Source: Amarolinea sp964580725
GTDB taxonomy: Bacteria > Chloroflexota > Anaerolineae > SSC4 > Amarolineaceae
Assembly (NCBI GenBank): GCA_964580725.1
Contig: CAZOLV010000009.1
Location: 1-64,000 of the forward strand
Length of the DNA stretch: 64,000 nt
Direction: 5' to 3'
Shown here: piece by piece, positions 49,939 through 58,799 of the stretch
Numbering within the stretch: position 1 is the first letter of the stretch
Layout of the letters: each line of letters opens with the position of its first letter
Program-made: the position numbers and the translations under genes
Notes under the pieces: generated by a model
What the model was told of the DNA's origin: nothing
Databases searched by the model: none
Seen by the model: only the letters and a program-made list of their open reading frames with translations

Positions 49939-52494
49939 ATGTCGAGAATGCCCCATCGCATCATCATCGGTCTGGCTGTGCTGCTCATGGCGTTGGTCGG
50001 CGGTCATGTGCAAGGCGCGGGGCGCACGGTGCGGGTCGGCGTCTATCAAAATCAGCCTAAGATCTTCCTGGACGAAGCCGGCCGGCCAGCCGGCTTCTTC
50101 ATCGAGTTGCTCGACGGCATCGCCGCCCGCGAGGGATGGACGCTGGCCTACACGCCGTGCGAATGGGCCGCCTGTCTGGCGGCGCTCGAAGCCGGCACGC
50201 TCGATCTGATGCCCGATGTCGCCTATTCGACCACACGCGACATGAAGTACGACTTTCACCGCATCCCCGTGGCCGAAAGCTGGTCACAGGTTTACGCCAG
50301 CCCGCGCACGCCGGTTGACGGCATCAATGACCTGGACGGCCGGCGAGTAGCGGTGCTGCGAGACTCGATCCAACAAACGGTCTTCCAACAGTACATGCGC
50401 GGCTTTGGGTACGAAGTGACGATCGTCCCGACCGATTCGCTGGCCGAGGCGTTCGAACTGGCGGCCAACGGTGCGGCTGACGCCGCCATCGCCAGCAGTT
50501 TCTTTGGAAATTACTTCTACCAGTCGTATCGCCTGGTCAAAACGCCGATTGTTTTCAATATGGCGACGCTGCACTATGCGACGGCCCAGGGACGTAACGC
50601 CGACCTGCTGCAAGCCATAGACCAGCATCTGGGCGCCTGGCTCACGGAGGCGAACTCTCCCTATTACACCGCGCTGAGTCGCTGGACGCAACAAGCGCCC
50701 GCCTACCGTGTGCCGCAGGCCTTCTATTGGGGCATCGGCATCGCCGGCGGGCTGCTGGCGCTGGCGCTTGGCGTCATCCTGCTGCTGCGCCGGCAGGTGC
50801 GAGTCAGGACGAGGCATCTGGAACAGGCCAACGCGGCGCTGCGCGAAAGCGAGCAACGCTACCAGTTGATTTCGACGGCGGCTTCCGACTATATGTTCTC
50901 CTCGCGGGTGGATGCCTCCGGCGCGCTGGCGCTGGAGTGGGTCGCCGGCGCCTTCGAGCCGATCACCGGCTACACGCCGGAGGAGTACGTTGCCCACGGC
51001 GGCTGGCGCGCCGCTCTCCATCCCGATGACCTGGCGGTGGACGATCGCGACATCGAGAAACTGCGCGCCAATCAGCCCGTTGTCACCGAAATTCGCACCC
51101 TGACCAGGCGCGGCGACGTGCGTTGGGTGCGCGTCTATGCCCACCCGGTGATGGACGCCGCCCGCGGCAGCTTGACCGGCATCCACGGCGCAGTGCAGGA
51201 CGTCACCGAGCGCGTGCGGGCCGATGCGGAGATTCGCCGGCGCAGCGAGGAGTTCGCCGCTCTCTACGAGATTTCGGGCGATCTGGCCGCCCAACACGAG
51301 TTGCCCACCCTGCTGCACAAGATCGTTGGTCACACGGCGCGCCTGCTGGCGGCGCCCGACGCCATCATCTACCTCTACGACGCGGCGCATGACGAGTTCG
51401 AGCTGGCCGCCGCCCAACAACCGATCCAGCCACTTGGCACGCGCTTCCCCGCACACGTCGGCGCGTCCGGCCTGGTCCTGCAGACGCGACAGCCGGTGAT
51501 CGTCAATGACTATCAAACCTGGGAACATCGCCGGGCCGAGGTCGCAGGTTCTGGCTTGCGGGCGGTGGCGCAGGTGCCAATGATCTACGGAGACAAGATC
51601 ATCGGCGTGTTGGGCATTGGCGAATTCGGCAAGGAGCGCACATTCAGCGAGGCGGAAGTGCATCTGTTGCAACTGCTGGCGACGCAGGCCGCCAGCGCCG
51701 TGCACAATGCGCGGCTGTACGAGCAAATCCTCCGCTACACCGCCGAACTCGAACAGCGCGTGGTCGAACGCACCCGTGAACTGGCCGGCGCCAAAGAGCG
51801 CGCCGAATCGGCGGATCGGCTCAAATCGGCCTTCCTGGCGACGATGTCACACGAACTGCGCACCCCGCTCAACTCGATCATCGGCTTCACCGGCCTGCTG
51901 CTGATGGAGATGGTTGGCCCGCTGAATCCCGAACAGACCAAACAACTTGGCATGGTGCAGGAGAGCGCCCGCCATCTGCTGGCGCTGATCAACGATGTGT
52001 TGGACATTTCCAAAATCGAAGCTGGTCAGTTCGAGTTGGCTCACGAGCGGTTCGACATGCGCGCCGCGTTGCAGCGCAGCATTGACAAATTCCAGCCTCT
52101 GGCCGACAAGAAAGGGCTGGCGCTCACTGCAACCATCGCGCCAGAGGTCGGCAGCGTCGTGGGTGATCAGCGTCGCGTGGAGCAGATCATGCTCAACCTG
52201 CTCAGCAACGCCGTCAAGTTCACCGACCAGGGTCAGGTGGGGATGCAGTGCGTCGTCGAGGGGGGTCTGCTGATCGTCAGCGTCAGCGATAGCGGCATCG
52301 GCATCAAGGCGGAGCATCTGGAAAAGCTGTTCCAGCCGTTCCGCCAGCTCGACATGGGCATCGCTCGCCAGCATGAGGGCACCGGCCTGGGTCTCTCCAT
52401 CTGCAAGCGGCTGGTGGAAGCGATGGGCGGCAGCATCTGGGTGACCAGTGAATGGGGCCGCGGCAGCCGCTTCACATTCACCTTGCCACTCTGA
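49939..52494 (+). CDS. Hybrid sensor kinase: SBP3-type periplasmic domain, PAS, GAF, histidine kinase
   Basis: This is an 851-residue transmembrane kinase. A signal/anchor helix (about 8-24) is followed by a type 3 solute-binding domain (about 32-250: VRVGVYQNQPKIFLDEAGRPAGFFIELLDGIA in outline, DLMPDVAYSTTRDMKYDF, LDGRRVAVLRDSI). A membrane helix (YWGIGIAGGLLALALGVILLL) comes next, then PAS (about 300-425), GAF (about 440-595), a coiled segment, phosphoacceptor H638 in TMSHELRTPLNSIIGF, and the ATPase domain (NLLSNAVKF, DSGIGIKAEHLEKLFQPF, GTGLGLSICKRLVEAMGG). There is no receiver domain and no regulator gene nearby, so its partner is unknown. The bound ligand may be an amino acid or similar small molecule. 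Confidence 0.9.
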   Translation: MSRMPHRIIIGLAVLLMALVGGHVQGAGRTVRVGVYQNQPKIFLDEAGRPAGFFIELLDGIAAREGWTLAYTPCEWAACLAALEAGTLDLMPDVAYSTTRDMKYDFHRIPVAESWSQVYASPRTPVDGINDLDGRRVAVLRDSIQQTVFQQYMRGFGYEVTIVPTDSLAEAFELAANGAADAAIASSFFGNYFYQSYRLVKTPIVFNMATLHYATAQGRNADLLQAIDQHLGAWLTEANSPYYTALSRWTQQAPAYRVPQAFYWGIGIAGGLLALALGVILLLRRQVRVRTRHLEQANAALRESEQRYQLISTAASDYMFSSRVDASGALALEWVAGAFEPITGYTPEEYVAHGGWRAALHPDDLAVDDRDIEKLRANQPVVTEIRTLTRRGDVRWVRVYAHPVMDAARGSLTGIHGAVQDVTERVRADAEIRRRSEEFAALYEISGDLAAQHELPTLLHKIVGHTARLLAAPDAIIYLYDAAHDEFELAAAQQPIQPLGTRFPAHVGASGLVLQTRQPVIVNDYQTWEHRRAEVAGSGLRAVAQVPMIYGDKIIGVLGIGEFGKERTFSEAEVHLLQLLATQAASAVHNARLYEQILRYTAELEQRVVERTRELAGAKERAESADRLKSAFLATMSHELRTPLNSIIGFTGLLLMEMVGPLNPEQTKQLGMVQESARHLLALINDVLDISKIEAGQFELAHERFDMRAALQRSIDKFQPLADKKGLALTATIAPEVGSVVGDQRRVEQIMLNLLSNAVKFTDQGQVGMQCVVEGGLLIVSVSDSGIGIKAEHLEKLFQPFRQLDMGIARQHEGTGLGLSICKRLVEAMGGSIWVTSEWGRGSRFTFTLPL

Positions 52495-52947
52495 AACCGG
52501 CCGATGCGAGGGTCGGCAGGCAGATCGTGCCTGCGCAGCCATCAGCGCGCTGTTTGGCAATCTTGTTGATTACCACTTCGAGAACTTGATTACAAGAATT
52601 TCATACTAGCGCGCGTTCCCGTGTATGTGATTCGCAACCCCGATGCGACCCCTCTCGCAACACACCCTGCAGATTGGGGCTGTGGTATTCTGTTCAACCG
52701 CCGTTCGCCGATTTTGGTCGCCGTTCCACATCTGGTTTTTCTCCAACCGGTGGGCGCTGACGGACGCGGCGACCCTGGCATAACGGCCTTCACCGACCTG
52801 TCGCCGTGGAATCGTGTTCTGGCCAGTGGTACCCGTGACTCGATGCCGCTTTAGTCTCGTCAAAGCATCATGTTCCCGTTTTTTTTTCACGGACGAAGTT
52901 CGAACCAGGCGCCAGGAAGTGAGTCAGCCGAAAGCGGCGAGGGAGGT
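52495..52947. other. Intergenic region without recognised features
   Basis: About 450 bp between the sensor kinase and the FAD oxidoreductase. It includes a run of nine T at about 52878-52886. I see no gene or RNA; short open frames here have no family-like sequence. GGGAGGT just before 52948 is the next gene's ribosome-binding site. Confidence 0.5.
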
Positions 52948-54570
52948 ATGGTGGTGGAGCCATTTGTCTATGATGTAATCGTTGTGGGAGCCGGCATCGC
53001 CGGCTTGACGGCCGCGGCCTACAGCACCAGGGCGGGTCTGAAAACGCTCTTGTGCGAAAAAGAAAAGAAGACCGGGGGATTGGTCAATTCGTTCGAGTAC
53101 AACGGATTCGTCTTCGATGGCGGCATCAGAGCGATCGAGAACTCGGGGATCGTCGTCCCCATGCTGCGACAGTTGGGATTACAGATTGAATTCCTGCCCA
53201 GCCCCGTCTCGATCGGCATCGGCCAAGACGTGGTGCAGATTGACTCGAAAGAGAGCCTGGCGGCGTACCAGGCGTTGCTGGAGAAGCACTTTCCCGACAA
53301 TAAACCAGACATTGGCCGTATCATGCAGGAAATTGCCAGGATCATGGGCTACATGGATGTCCTCTATGGCATTGACAACCCTCTGTTTCTGGACTTGAAG
53401 AGCAACCCGGGCTATGTATTCAGGACAATCCTGCCGTGGGCGCTCAAGTACACGCTGACCGCGCCCAAGATCGCAAAGCTCCGCGGACCGGTGGAAGAAC
53501 ACCTGGCCAGATTGACGACCAATCAAGCCTTGAACGATATCATAGCCCAGCATTTCTTTCAGCGGACTCCAACCTCCTTCGCCCTCAGCTATTTCAGCCT
53601 CTATCTCGATTACCGCTACCCCAGGGGAGGAACCGGCGTTTTGCCCCAAACCCTGGAGCGATACGTGCTGGATCACGGCGGTGAGATTCGGCGCGAGACC
53701 GAAATCGCACGCTTCGAACCCGGCCGCCGCCAGGTGACGGATGCCAGTGGCAATGTCTACCGCTACAAAAAGCTGGTCTGGGCCGCCGATCAAAAGGCAC
53801 TCTACCGGCTCGTTGATCTGGCATCGCTGACAGACAAGCGGGTCATCGCCCGCATCCAGGCCAGGCAAGCAGCCCTGGTGGGTAAAGTCGGCGGGGATTC
53901 GGTGCTGGCCTTGTTTCTCGCAGTGGACCAGGCCAGCGACACCTTCGGGCGCATCTCCAGCCCGCACTTTTTCTACACACCCTCGACGGTCGGCCTTTCC
54001 CAGGTCAGCCTGCGCCAACTGTGCACCGATGACCCACAGCGTCCCAACGAATTGACCACTGACAGGCCGGCCATCGAGGACTGGCTCAGGCGGTTCCTGG
54101 AACACACCACCTACGAGATCGCGATCCCCGCCCTGCGGGATCGCACGCTGGCGCCTGAGGGCAAGACCGGCCTCGTCATCAGCACGCTCTTCGATTATTC
54201 CCTGACCAGACACATCGAGGCGCTGGGCTGGTATGGCGAGTTCAAGAAGCTGGCGGCGGATCACATCATTCGGGTGCTGGATGCAAGCATCTATCCGGGG
54301 CTGCAGACCAAGATCATCACCAGTCTGACCTCGACGCCGCTCACACTGGAAAGAGTCGCCGGCAACTCCGAAGGCGCCATCACCGGATGGGCTTTTACCA
54401 ACGACGTCATGCCGGCGGTGCGCAGCCTGCCTGGAGTCTCCAGATCGGTCTTGACCCCCATTCCGGACACTTACCAGGCAGGGCAATGGACCTATAGCCC
54501 CGCCGGTCTGCCCATTTCCATCTTAACCGGGAAGCTGGCTGCGGACCGAGTCATCGAAGACCTGGCTTGA
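52948..54570 (+). CDS. FAD-dependent oxidoreductase (phytoene desaturase/CrtISO-like)
   Basis: This flavoprotein has about 540 residues. The dinucleotide-binding motif is VIVVGAGIAGLTAAAY, followed by LLCEKEKKTGGLVNSFEYNGFVFDGG, the pattern of phytoene dehydrogenase and carotene isomerase relatives. YRYPRGGTGVLPQTLERYV and the C-terminal SILTGKLAADRVIED also fit. Substrates of such proteins include carotenoids, retinol and other polyenes; none can be assigned. The start is unsure because GGGAGGT abuts ATG 52948; GTG 52954 would have better spacing. It converges with, and overlaps by 20 bp, the SDR gene. Confidence 0.85.
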   Translation: MVVEPFVYDVIVVGAGIAGLTAAAYSTRAGLKTLLCEKEKKTGGLVNSFEYNGFVFDGGIRAIENSGIVVPMLRQLGLQIEFLPSPVSIGIGQDVVQIDSKESLAAYQALLEKHFPDNKPDIGRIMQEIARIMGYMDVLYGIDNPLFLDLKSNPGYVFRTILPWALKYTLTAPKIAKLRGPVEEHLARLTTNQALNDIIAQHFFQRTPTSFALSYFSLYLDYRYPRGGTGVLPQTLERYVLDHGGEIRRETEIARFEPGRRQVTDASGNVYRYKKLVWAADQKALYRLVDLASLTDKRVIARIQARQAALVGKVGGDSVLALFLAVDQASDTFGRISSPHFFYTPSTVGLSQVSLRQLCTDDPQRPNELTTDRPAIEDWLRRFLEHTTYEIAIPALRDRTLAPEGKTGLVISTLFDYSLTRHIEALGWYGEFKKLAADHIIRVLDASIYPGLQTKIITSLTSTPLTLERVAGNSEGAITGWAFTNDVMPAVRSLPGVSRSVLTPIPDTYQAGQWTYSPAGLPISILTGKLAADRVIEDLA

Positions 54571-55483
54571 GGCCGGTCAATTGCATGCTCACATCCCAAA
54601 CCTGGCGGCCCAGCGCCCGATCCAGGGCTGGCGCGGCCGGTTTCTCATCTATGGTCAGGTGGAAGAAGCGACCGCTCACGTTCGCCATTTCGGGAGCGGC
54701 GGCCAGATAGTAGAGCGCCTCTCCAGAGATGGCGGGGTCCTTGAGGGTGCGCCAGATCACATTGTTCTGGAACCATCTGTAGAGCGGCCCATTGTTCATG
54801 CCGATGTTGGTGCGCACGTCCCCTGGGTGCATGGCGTTGATGGTGACGCCGGTGCCTTGCAGCCGATCGGCGAATTCCCAGGTGGTCAGCAGTTGGGCAA
54901 TCTTGGATGCGCCGTAGCTCCAGTAGCCGTTGTAGCGCCGGTGCGCCCAGTTCAGGTCGTTCAAATCCAGCCCGCCGAACCTGTGGCCTTCAGAATTCAC
55001 CTGGATGATGCGGGCAGGCGCGCTCTGCTGCAGCCGTGCGAGCAAGAGCTGCGTCAGAAGAAAGGGCGCCAGGTGATTGACGCAGAAGACCGTCTCGAAA
55101 CCGCCCCTGGTGATGATGCGGCTGGTCGAAAACAGCCCGGCCGAATTGATCAGCACATCAATGCGGGGATAGTTCGCCAGCAGAATCTCGGCCGCGGCGC
55201 GCACTGTGGCGAGATCGCTGAAATCCGCGATGACGACATCTACCGGCGCGTGGGTGTGCGCCAGAAGCTCTCGGCGAACCTCCTCAGCCTTGCCCTGGTT
55301 CCGGCCGATCATGATGATCTGCGCGCCGGCGCGGGCAAGGCGCCTGACCGCTTCCAGGCCCACGCCCGAGGTTGCCCCTGAGACGACGCAAACCTGCCCG
55401 TCCAACGAAGCGCTGGTGGTCTTCTGACTGGCCCGGCGGTTCTCGAGAAACCGCAGTTCGTCTGGCAATTTGAGTGCAGCCAT
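54551..55483 (-). CDS. Short-chain dehydrogenase/reductase
   Basis: This NAD(P)-dependent oxidoreductase has about 310 residues. The cofactor motif is VVSGATSGVGLEAVRRLA, followed by the NSAG strand (VLINSAGLF), and the catalytic Ser (QVNSEGH) with YGASK giving the Tyr-x3-Lys pair. The length and HPGDVRTNIG match retinol-dehydrogenase-like classical SDRs. ATG 55483 with AAGGAGG upstream is chosen over a longer frame. It follows the SnoaL-like gene by about 10 bp (an operon) and converges on the FAD oxidoreductase, so all three may act on one lipid or polyene substrate. Confidence 0.88.
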   Translation of the reverse strand: MAALKLPDELRFLENRRASQKTTSASLDGQVCVVSGATSGVGLEAVRRLARAGAQIIMIGRNQGKAEEVRRELLAHTHAPVDVVIADFSDLATVRAAAEILLANYPRIDVLINSAGLFSTSRIITRGGFETVFCVNHLAPFLLTQLLLARLQQSAPARIIQVNSEGHRFGGLDLNDLNWAHRRYNGYWSYGASKIAQLLTTWEFADRLQGTGVTINAMHPGDVRTNIGMNNGPLYRWFQNNVIWRTLKDPAISGEALYYLAAAPEMANVSGRFFHLTIDEKPAAPALDRALGRQVWDVSMQLTGLKPGLR

Positions 55484-55493
55484 CGTTCCTCCT

Positions 55494-56024
55494 TCAACCG
55501 AAGACCTTGCGCATGAACCGGCGATAGCGGTTCTTGAGCAAGGGGATGCCGTCGAGAATGGCCCCCCACAGGTCGAAATAGTCGCGCTGTGCGATGATCC
55601 GGCCGTCCTCGTGTAGGGTGAGTTTGGTGCTGCCATACAGGGGCGTGGGGGGATACTTCGTGAAAGCCATCGTCATGATCCAATCCATCAGGATGACATT
55701 CGAATCCTGGGCGATTGAGAGAATCTCCATGTGCAGACTTTGACAGCGTTGCGTCAGGCGCTCGCAGAGGCCGACGAATTCTTCCATTCCTTCGATGCGT
55801 TGGATGGAGTCCTGGAAGACCACATCCGGATGATAATACGGATACAAATGAGACCAGTCAGGCTTTCCGTTGGTGTTATAGGTTTTGGACCAGAGTTCCC
55901 TGACCGTGTGGATATTCAGTGTTTTGAGACGACCGGCGTCGCCGTGATTGGCCGGCACGGGACCGGTGTTCGCTTCATTTGCTCGATTTGCTCGATTTGC
56001 TTCATTTATTTCATTTGCCACCAT
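55494..56024 (-). CDS. SnoaL/NTF2-like protein
   Basis: This is a protein of about 176 residues with a cone-shaped alpha+beta fold of the SnoaL/NTF2 type: WSHLYPYYHPDVVFQDSIQRIEGMEEFVGLCERL in outline, ILMDWIMTMAFT and GRIIAQRDYFDLWG. The family includes cyclases, isomerases and ligand binders; the role here is unknown. It is first in an operon with the SDR gene. The N terminus after ATG 56024 is NEINEANRANRANEAN, a 3-residue repeat encoded by 9-bp units, absent from normal members and so probably disordered. Confidence 0.75.
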   Translation of the reverse strand: MVANEINEANRANRANEANTGPVPANHGDAGRLKTLNIHTVRELWSKTYNTNGKPDWSHLYPYYHPDVVFQDSIQRIEGMEEFVGLCERLTQRCQSLHMEILSIAQDSNVILMDWIMTMAFTKYPPTPLYGSTKLTLHEDGRIIAQRDYFDLWGAILDGIPLLKNRYRRFMRKVFG

Positions 56025-56283
56025 GCGCCGCTTCTCCAAGAGCCTCCATTGTGTTTGTGAACGGAATAGAAACAGATTGCTGATCGGCAAAGATCAGGCA
56101 CAGATTGGCCGCCATTATATCGAGTCATCATTGCTCTGTCCAATGCGAGATTGTGCAGCCTGTCGCCCTGCCGCACCACAGCCAGCCAACCGGCGCGATC
56201 TCCGGCCGATTTGTCATCTTCCGCCGAAGTCGCTCCACCGTTTCTATCTGGAAACGTATCATCTCAATAATTCGGGTCAAACG

Positions 56284-56311
56284 CCTGTCAGGTTTTCCAA
56301 AACTTGACAGG
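56284..56311. repeat. Palindromic element with CCTGTCAGG arms
   Basis: CCTGTCAGGTTTT (56284-56296) faces AAAACTTGACAGG (56299-56311) with two imperfect pairs. Just upstream, at about 56252-56272, is a stretch almost identical to the end of the M3 peptidase gene near 31917-31937, where CCTGACAGG also follows. This suggests an interspersed repeat family. Confidence 0.6.
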
Positions 56312-56319
56312 TTTGCACT

Positions 56320-56800
56320 CAATGAAGAGGGTGAGGGCGCTGTCAACCGGTTGAGAGTGAACTGAGTGGTAGTCATGGAGAATTCGGTATACGATCGGAA
56401 CGTGGGCAAGTTCATCGGCCAAGCTTGGAGAGAGACAAAGTGACTCGATTGTCACATCATCCCGGCCAAGAAGAGTAGCCTGTGAGGAGCGACCCGCATA
56501 CAACTCGATGAGCGTAAGGTTCAGATCATCGGGAAGTCGCTTGCCGTGGGTCTTCTCCCCGGTACGCCCATCATAGCTGACCAGGTATCGGATACCTCTT
56601 GGTTGAGCTCGTCCAGGGTTTGAACAAACTCACAGAACTGCAAGTTCTGAAGGTATCGAGTGTCGCGGTTTCCGCAGACTCCCTGGTAAGGCGGATCCAT
56701 GTACACAAGGTCGGCCGGAGTGGTCTTGTTGCTCCAACGGCTTGCACTTCGCTCTGCGAAGTGCTGTGGATGAAATCATAGTCCAAGATCGCTCTCGCAA
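56320..56800 (-). pseudogene. Decayed D12-class adenine DNA methyltransferase (Dam-like)
   Basis: On the minus strand three frames together give a recognisable D12 methyltransferase C-terminal half: LDYDFIHSTSQSEV in one frame, then SNKTTPADLVYMDPPYQGVC (catalytic DPPY) in a second, then RGIRYLVSYDGRTGEKTHGK, IELYAGRSSQATLLGRDD and ESLCLSPSLADEL in a third. Shifts occur near 56725 and near 56605, each best explained by loss of one base. The N-terminal AdoMet-binding part (FxGxG) is missing because the sequence abuts an ATPase fragment at about 56800. It cannot encode an active enzyme. Confidence 0.8.
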
Positions 56801-57227
56801 CAAACCGTGTAGTGGCCTAACTCCAGGATATCGCGGTACAGGTAGGAGCCAACCAGCTCGCCCAGCAGCCGTTCGCGCAGCGCCGGGTCCGCAGTCAGGA
56901 TGCCGGGGTAGCCGCCCCAGATTAGCCAGCGCTCAAGCTCAGCGCGCGCCTCGAACAGTCCGACGGTCGCCGCCAGTTCGGCATAGCTGGCGGGGTAGAG
57001 GGTGAAAGTCAGCTTGCGCCCGGTCAACGGTTCCGACACCTTGCGCGCCAGGTCGAACGACGCCGATCCGGTGGCGATGATGGCGGCCTGAGGGGTAGTT
57101 GTCCACCAGGATTTTGAGGTTGAGGCCGATCTCGCGGACGCGTTGGGCCTCATCAATGACAAAGAGGCGATTGTCACCGAGCAGCTCGCCCAGCGTGCGC
57201 CGGTTTTGACTGGCGAGCGCCCAGTGG
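56800..57227 (-). pseudogene. Decayed AAA ATPase (DUF4143/AAA_14-type) fragment
   Basis: The minus strand reads NRRTLGELLGDNRLFVIDEAQRV and IGLNLKILVDNYP (Walker B region) in one frame, then after a one-base insertion near 57085, AAIIATGSASFDLARKVSEP, LTGRKLTFTLYPASYAELA and ELVGSYLYRDILEL in another. The N terminus with Walker A and everything after DILEL are missing. The downstream end is joined directly to the D12 methyltransferase remnant. It belongs to a different branch from the intact ATPase encoded next door in the opposite direction. Confidence 0.8.
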
Positions 57228-57232
57228 ACGAC

Positions 57233-57281
57233 TGTACAATTTTGCAGTACAGTTGCATATTTGTACAGTTTGTGTTATGAT
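57233..57281 (+). promoter_or_regulatory. Promoter of the DUF4143-type ATPase with GTACA repeats
   Basis: A -35-like TTGCAT (57253-57258) and a -10 TATGAT (57276-57281) are 17 bp apart. GTACA(A/G)TT occurs three times, at about 57234, 57248 and 57263, overlapping the -35; this may be an operator. The region is clearly AT-richer than its surroundings. Confidence 0.55.
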
Positions 57282-57325
57282 GCAAATGCCTTGTGGCTTA
57301 ACCTTTCGGTGCATGGAGCGCTGCG

Positions 57326-58477
57326 ATGATTACCAGAACCCTAACTGCCAAGCTGCTGGCCCTGGCGCAGAAGTTTCAGGTCATCACCCTCACCGGGCCG
57401 CGCCAGTCCGGCAAGACCACCCTCGTGCGGGCCGCCTTCCCGGCCCTACCCTACGTCTCCCTGGAGGAGCCGGACATCCGCCAGATCGCGTTGACCGATC
57501 CGCGCGGGTTTCTTGCCAACTACCCGGCCGGCGCCATCCTGGATGAGGTCCAGAACACCCCTGACCTGTTTTCCTACATCCAAAGGCTGGTGGATGAGGA
57601 CCGGCAGGTCCAGTACATCCTGACCGGCTCCTCGAACTTCCTGTTGCTGCAAAAGATCAGCCAGACCCTGGCGGGGCGTACGGCCGTGTTGCACCTGCTG
57701 CCGTTCTCCTTCGACGAGTTGGCGCCGGGCGCCGAACCGTATGAGGACCTGATCTTCAAGGGCCGCTACCCGCGCATCTACGACCGCGACCTTGCGCCCA
57801 CCGATTTCTACCCGGCCTACATCCAGACCTACGTCGAGCGAGATGTGCGCCTGCTGAAGAACATCGGGGACATCAATGCCTTCATCCAGTTCATCCGGCT
57901 GTGCGCCGGCCGGGTCGGGCAACTGCTCAACCTGGCCGGCCTGGCCGACGACGCCGGCATCAGCCCGAACACGGCCAAAGCCTGGCTCTCCGTGTTGGAG
58001 AGCTCTTACATCCTGTACCGGCTGGAGCCTTATTACCGCAATTTCGACAAGCGGTTGGTCAAATCGCCCAAGCTCTATTTCTATGATACGGGGGTGGCTT
58101 GTTCACTGCTGGGCATCCGCGACGCGGACCAGGTGGCCCTGCACTACATGAAAGGGGCGCTGTTTGAGAACCTGATCATCAACGAGTTCATCAAGCGCAG
58201 CTTCCATCGCGGTGACAACCGCCAGCCCTATTTTTGGCAAGACAATCATGGGAAGGAGATTGACTGCCTGCTGGTGGACGGTGAGCGGGTCACGCCAGTT
58301 GAAATCAAGGCCGGCAAGACGCTGGCCACCAGCTACTTCGACAGCCTTAAATACTGGCGGCCGCTGGCCGGCCTGTCGGGAGAGCAAGGCTACGTGGTCT
58401 ATGGCGGGGAGCAGTCGCTGCAAACCGGCAGCGGCGCGTTTGTCAGTTGGCGCCACCTGGACCGCATCCCGGATTAG
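57326..58477 (+). CDS. AAA ATPase with DUF4143 domain
   Basis: This is an intact 383-residue ATPase of the AAA_14/DUF4143 family. Walker A is GPRQSGKTT (near 24-32), Walker B is AGAILDEVQNTPDL and the sensor-like segment is YILTGSSNFLLLQKISQTLAGR. The DUF4143 part (about 170-370) has AGRVGQLLNLAGLADDAGISPNTAKAWLSVLE in outline, with a winged-helix feel, and a PD-(D/E)xK-like end: FWQDNHGKEIDCLLV and VTPVEIKAGKT. The E-I-D...E-I-K pattern suggests a nuclease-like site. The biological role is unknown; such genes are patchy and horizontally spread. ATG 57326 has GGAGCG upstream. Confidence 0.88.
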   Translation: MITRTLTAKLLALAQKFQVITLTGPRQSGKTTLVRAAFPALPYVSLEEPDIRQIALTDPRGFLANYPAGAILDEVQNTPDLFSYIQRLVDEDRQVQYILTGSSNFLLLQKISQTLAGRTAVLHLLPFSFDELAPGAEPYEDLIFKGRYPRIYDRDLAPTDFYPAYIQTYVERDVRLLKNIGDINAFIQFIRLCAGRVGQLLNLAGLADDAGISPNTAKAWLSVLESSYILYRLEPYYRNFDKRLVKSPKLYFYDTGVACSLLGIRDADQVALHYMKGALFENLIINEFIKRSFHRGDNRQPYFWQDNHGKEIDCLLVDGERVTPVEIKAGKTLATSYFDSLKYWRPLAGLSGEQGYVVYGGEQSLQTGSGAFVSWRHLDRIPD

Positions 58478-58627
58478 TGGGCCGCATGGGTGTCTGATTA
58501 CACCTTGAAATTCCCGCACATCAAGCAGGATTTTCAAGGTAGTGGCGAGGCGATTCAGGACTGTCATGGCTTCCTCCCTCGTTGCGTGTCCGCCGGAACA
58601 CCGCAGGCGTGGTTTTCGCTGAGAACA

Positions 58628-58735
58628 TCAGCCTCTCCTACGCAGCCTGGGAACGATGAACGACACGCGACGGCGATAGGCCAGGTACGCCTCGCCGAAG
58701 CGCGCCGCCATCTCCTTTTCTTCGCGGTCAAGATC
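58628..58735 (-). pseudogene. C-terminal fragment of an isoprenylcysteine-methyltransferase-like (ICMT) gene
   Basis: On the minus strand about 33 codons read DLDREEKEMAARFGEAYLAY and RRRVSFIVPRL, then stop. This is the C-terminal signature of ICMT/PEMT-type membrane methyltransferases (EExxLxxxFGxxYxxYxxxVxxxxP). The rest of the gene is absent; upstream sequence does not continue the family. It is a leftover beside the membrane-protein gene. Confidence 0.65.
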
Positions 58736-58799
58736 ATTCGTTTGGCCCCGACAGCTTCTCGAACAGCCCGGCAGGTGCGTTCCGGCCGCAGCATCGTGC

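Noticed and set aside
52621..52854. A 77-codon plus-strand frame between the sensor kinase and the FAD oxidoreductase
   Set aside because: It has no recognisable family, no convincing ribosome-binding site and biased composition; treated as non-coding.
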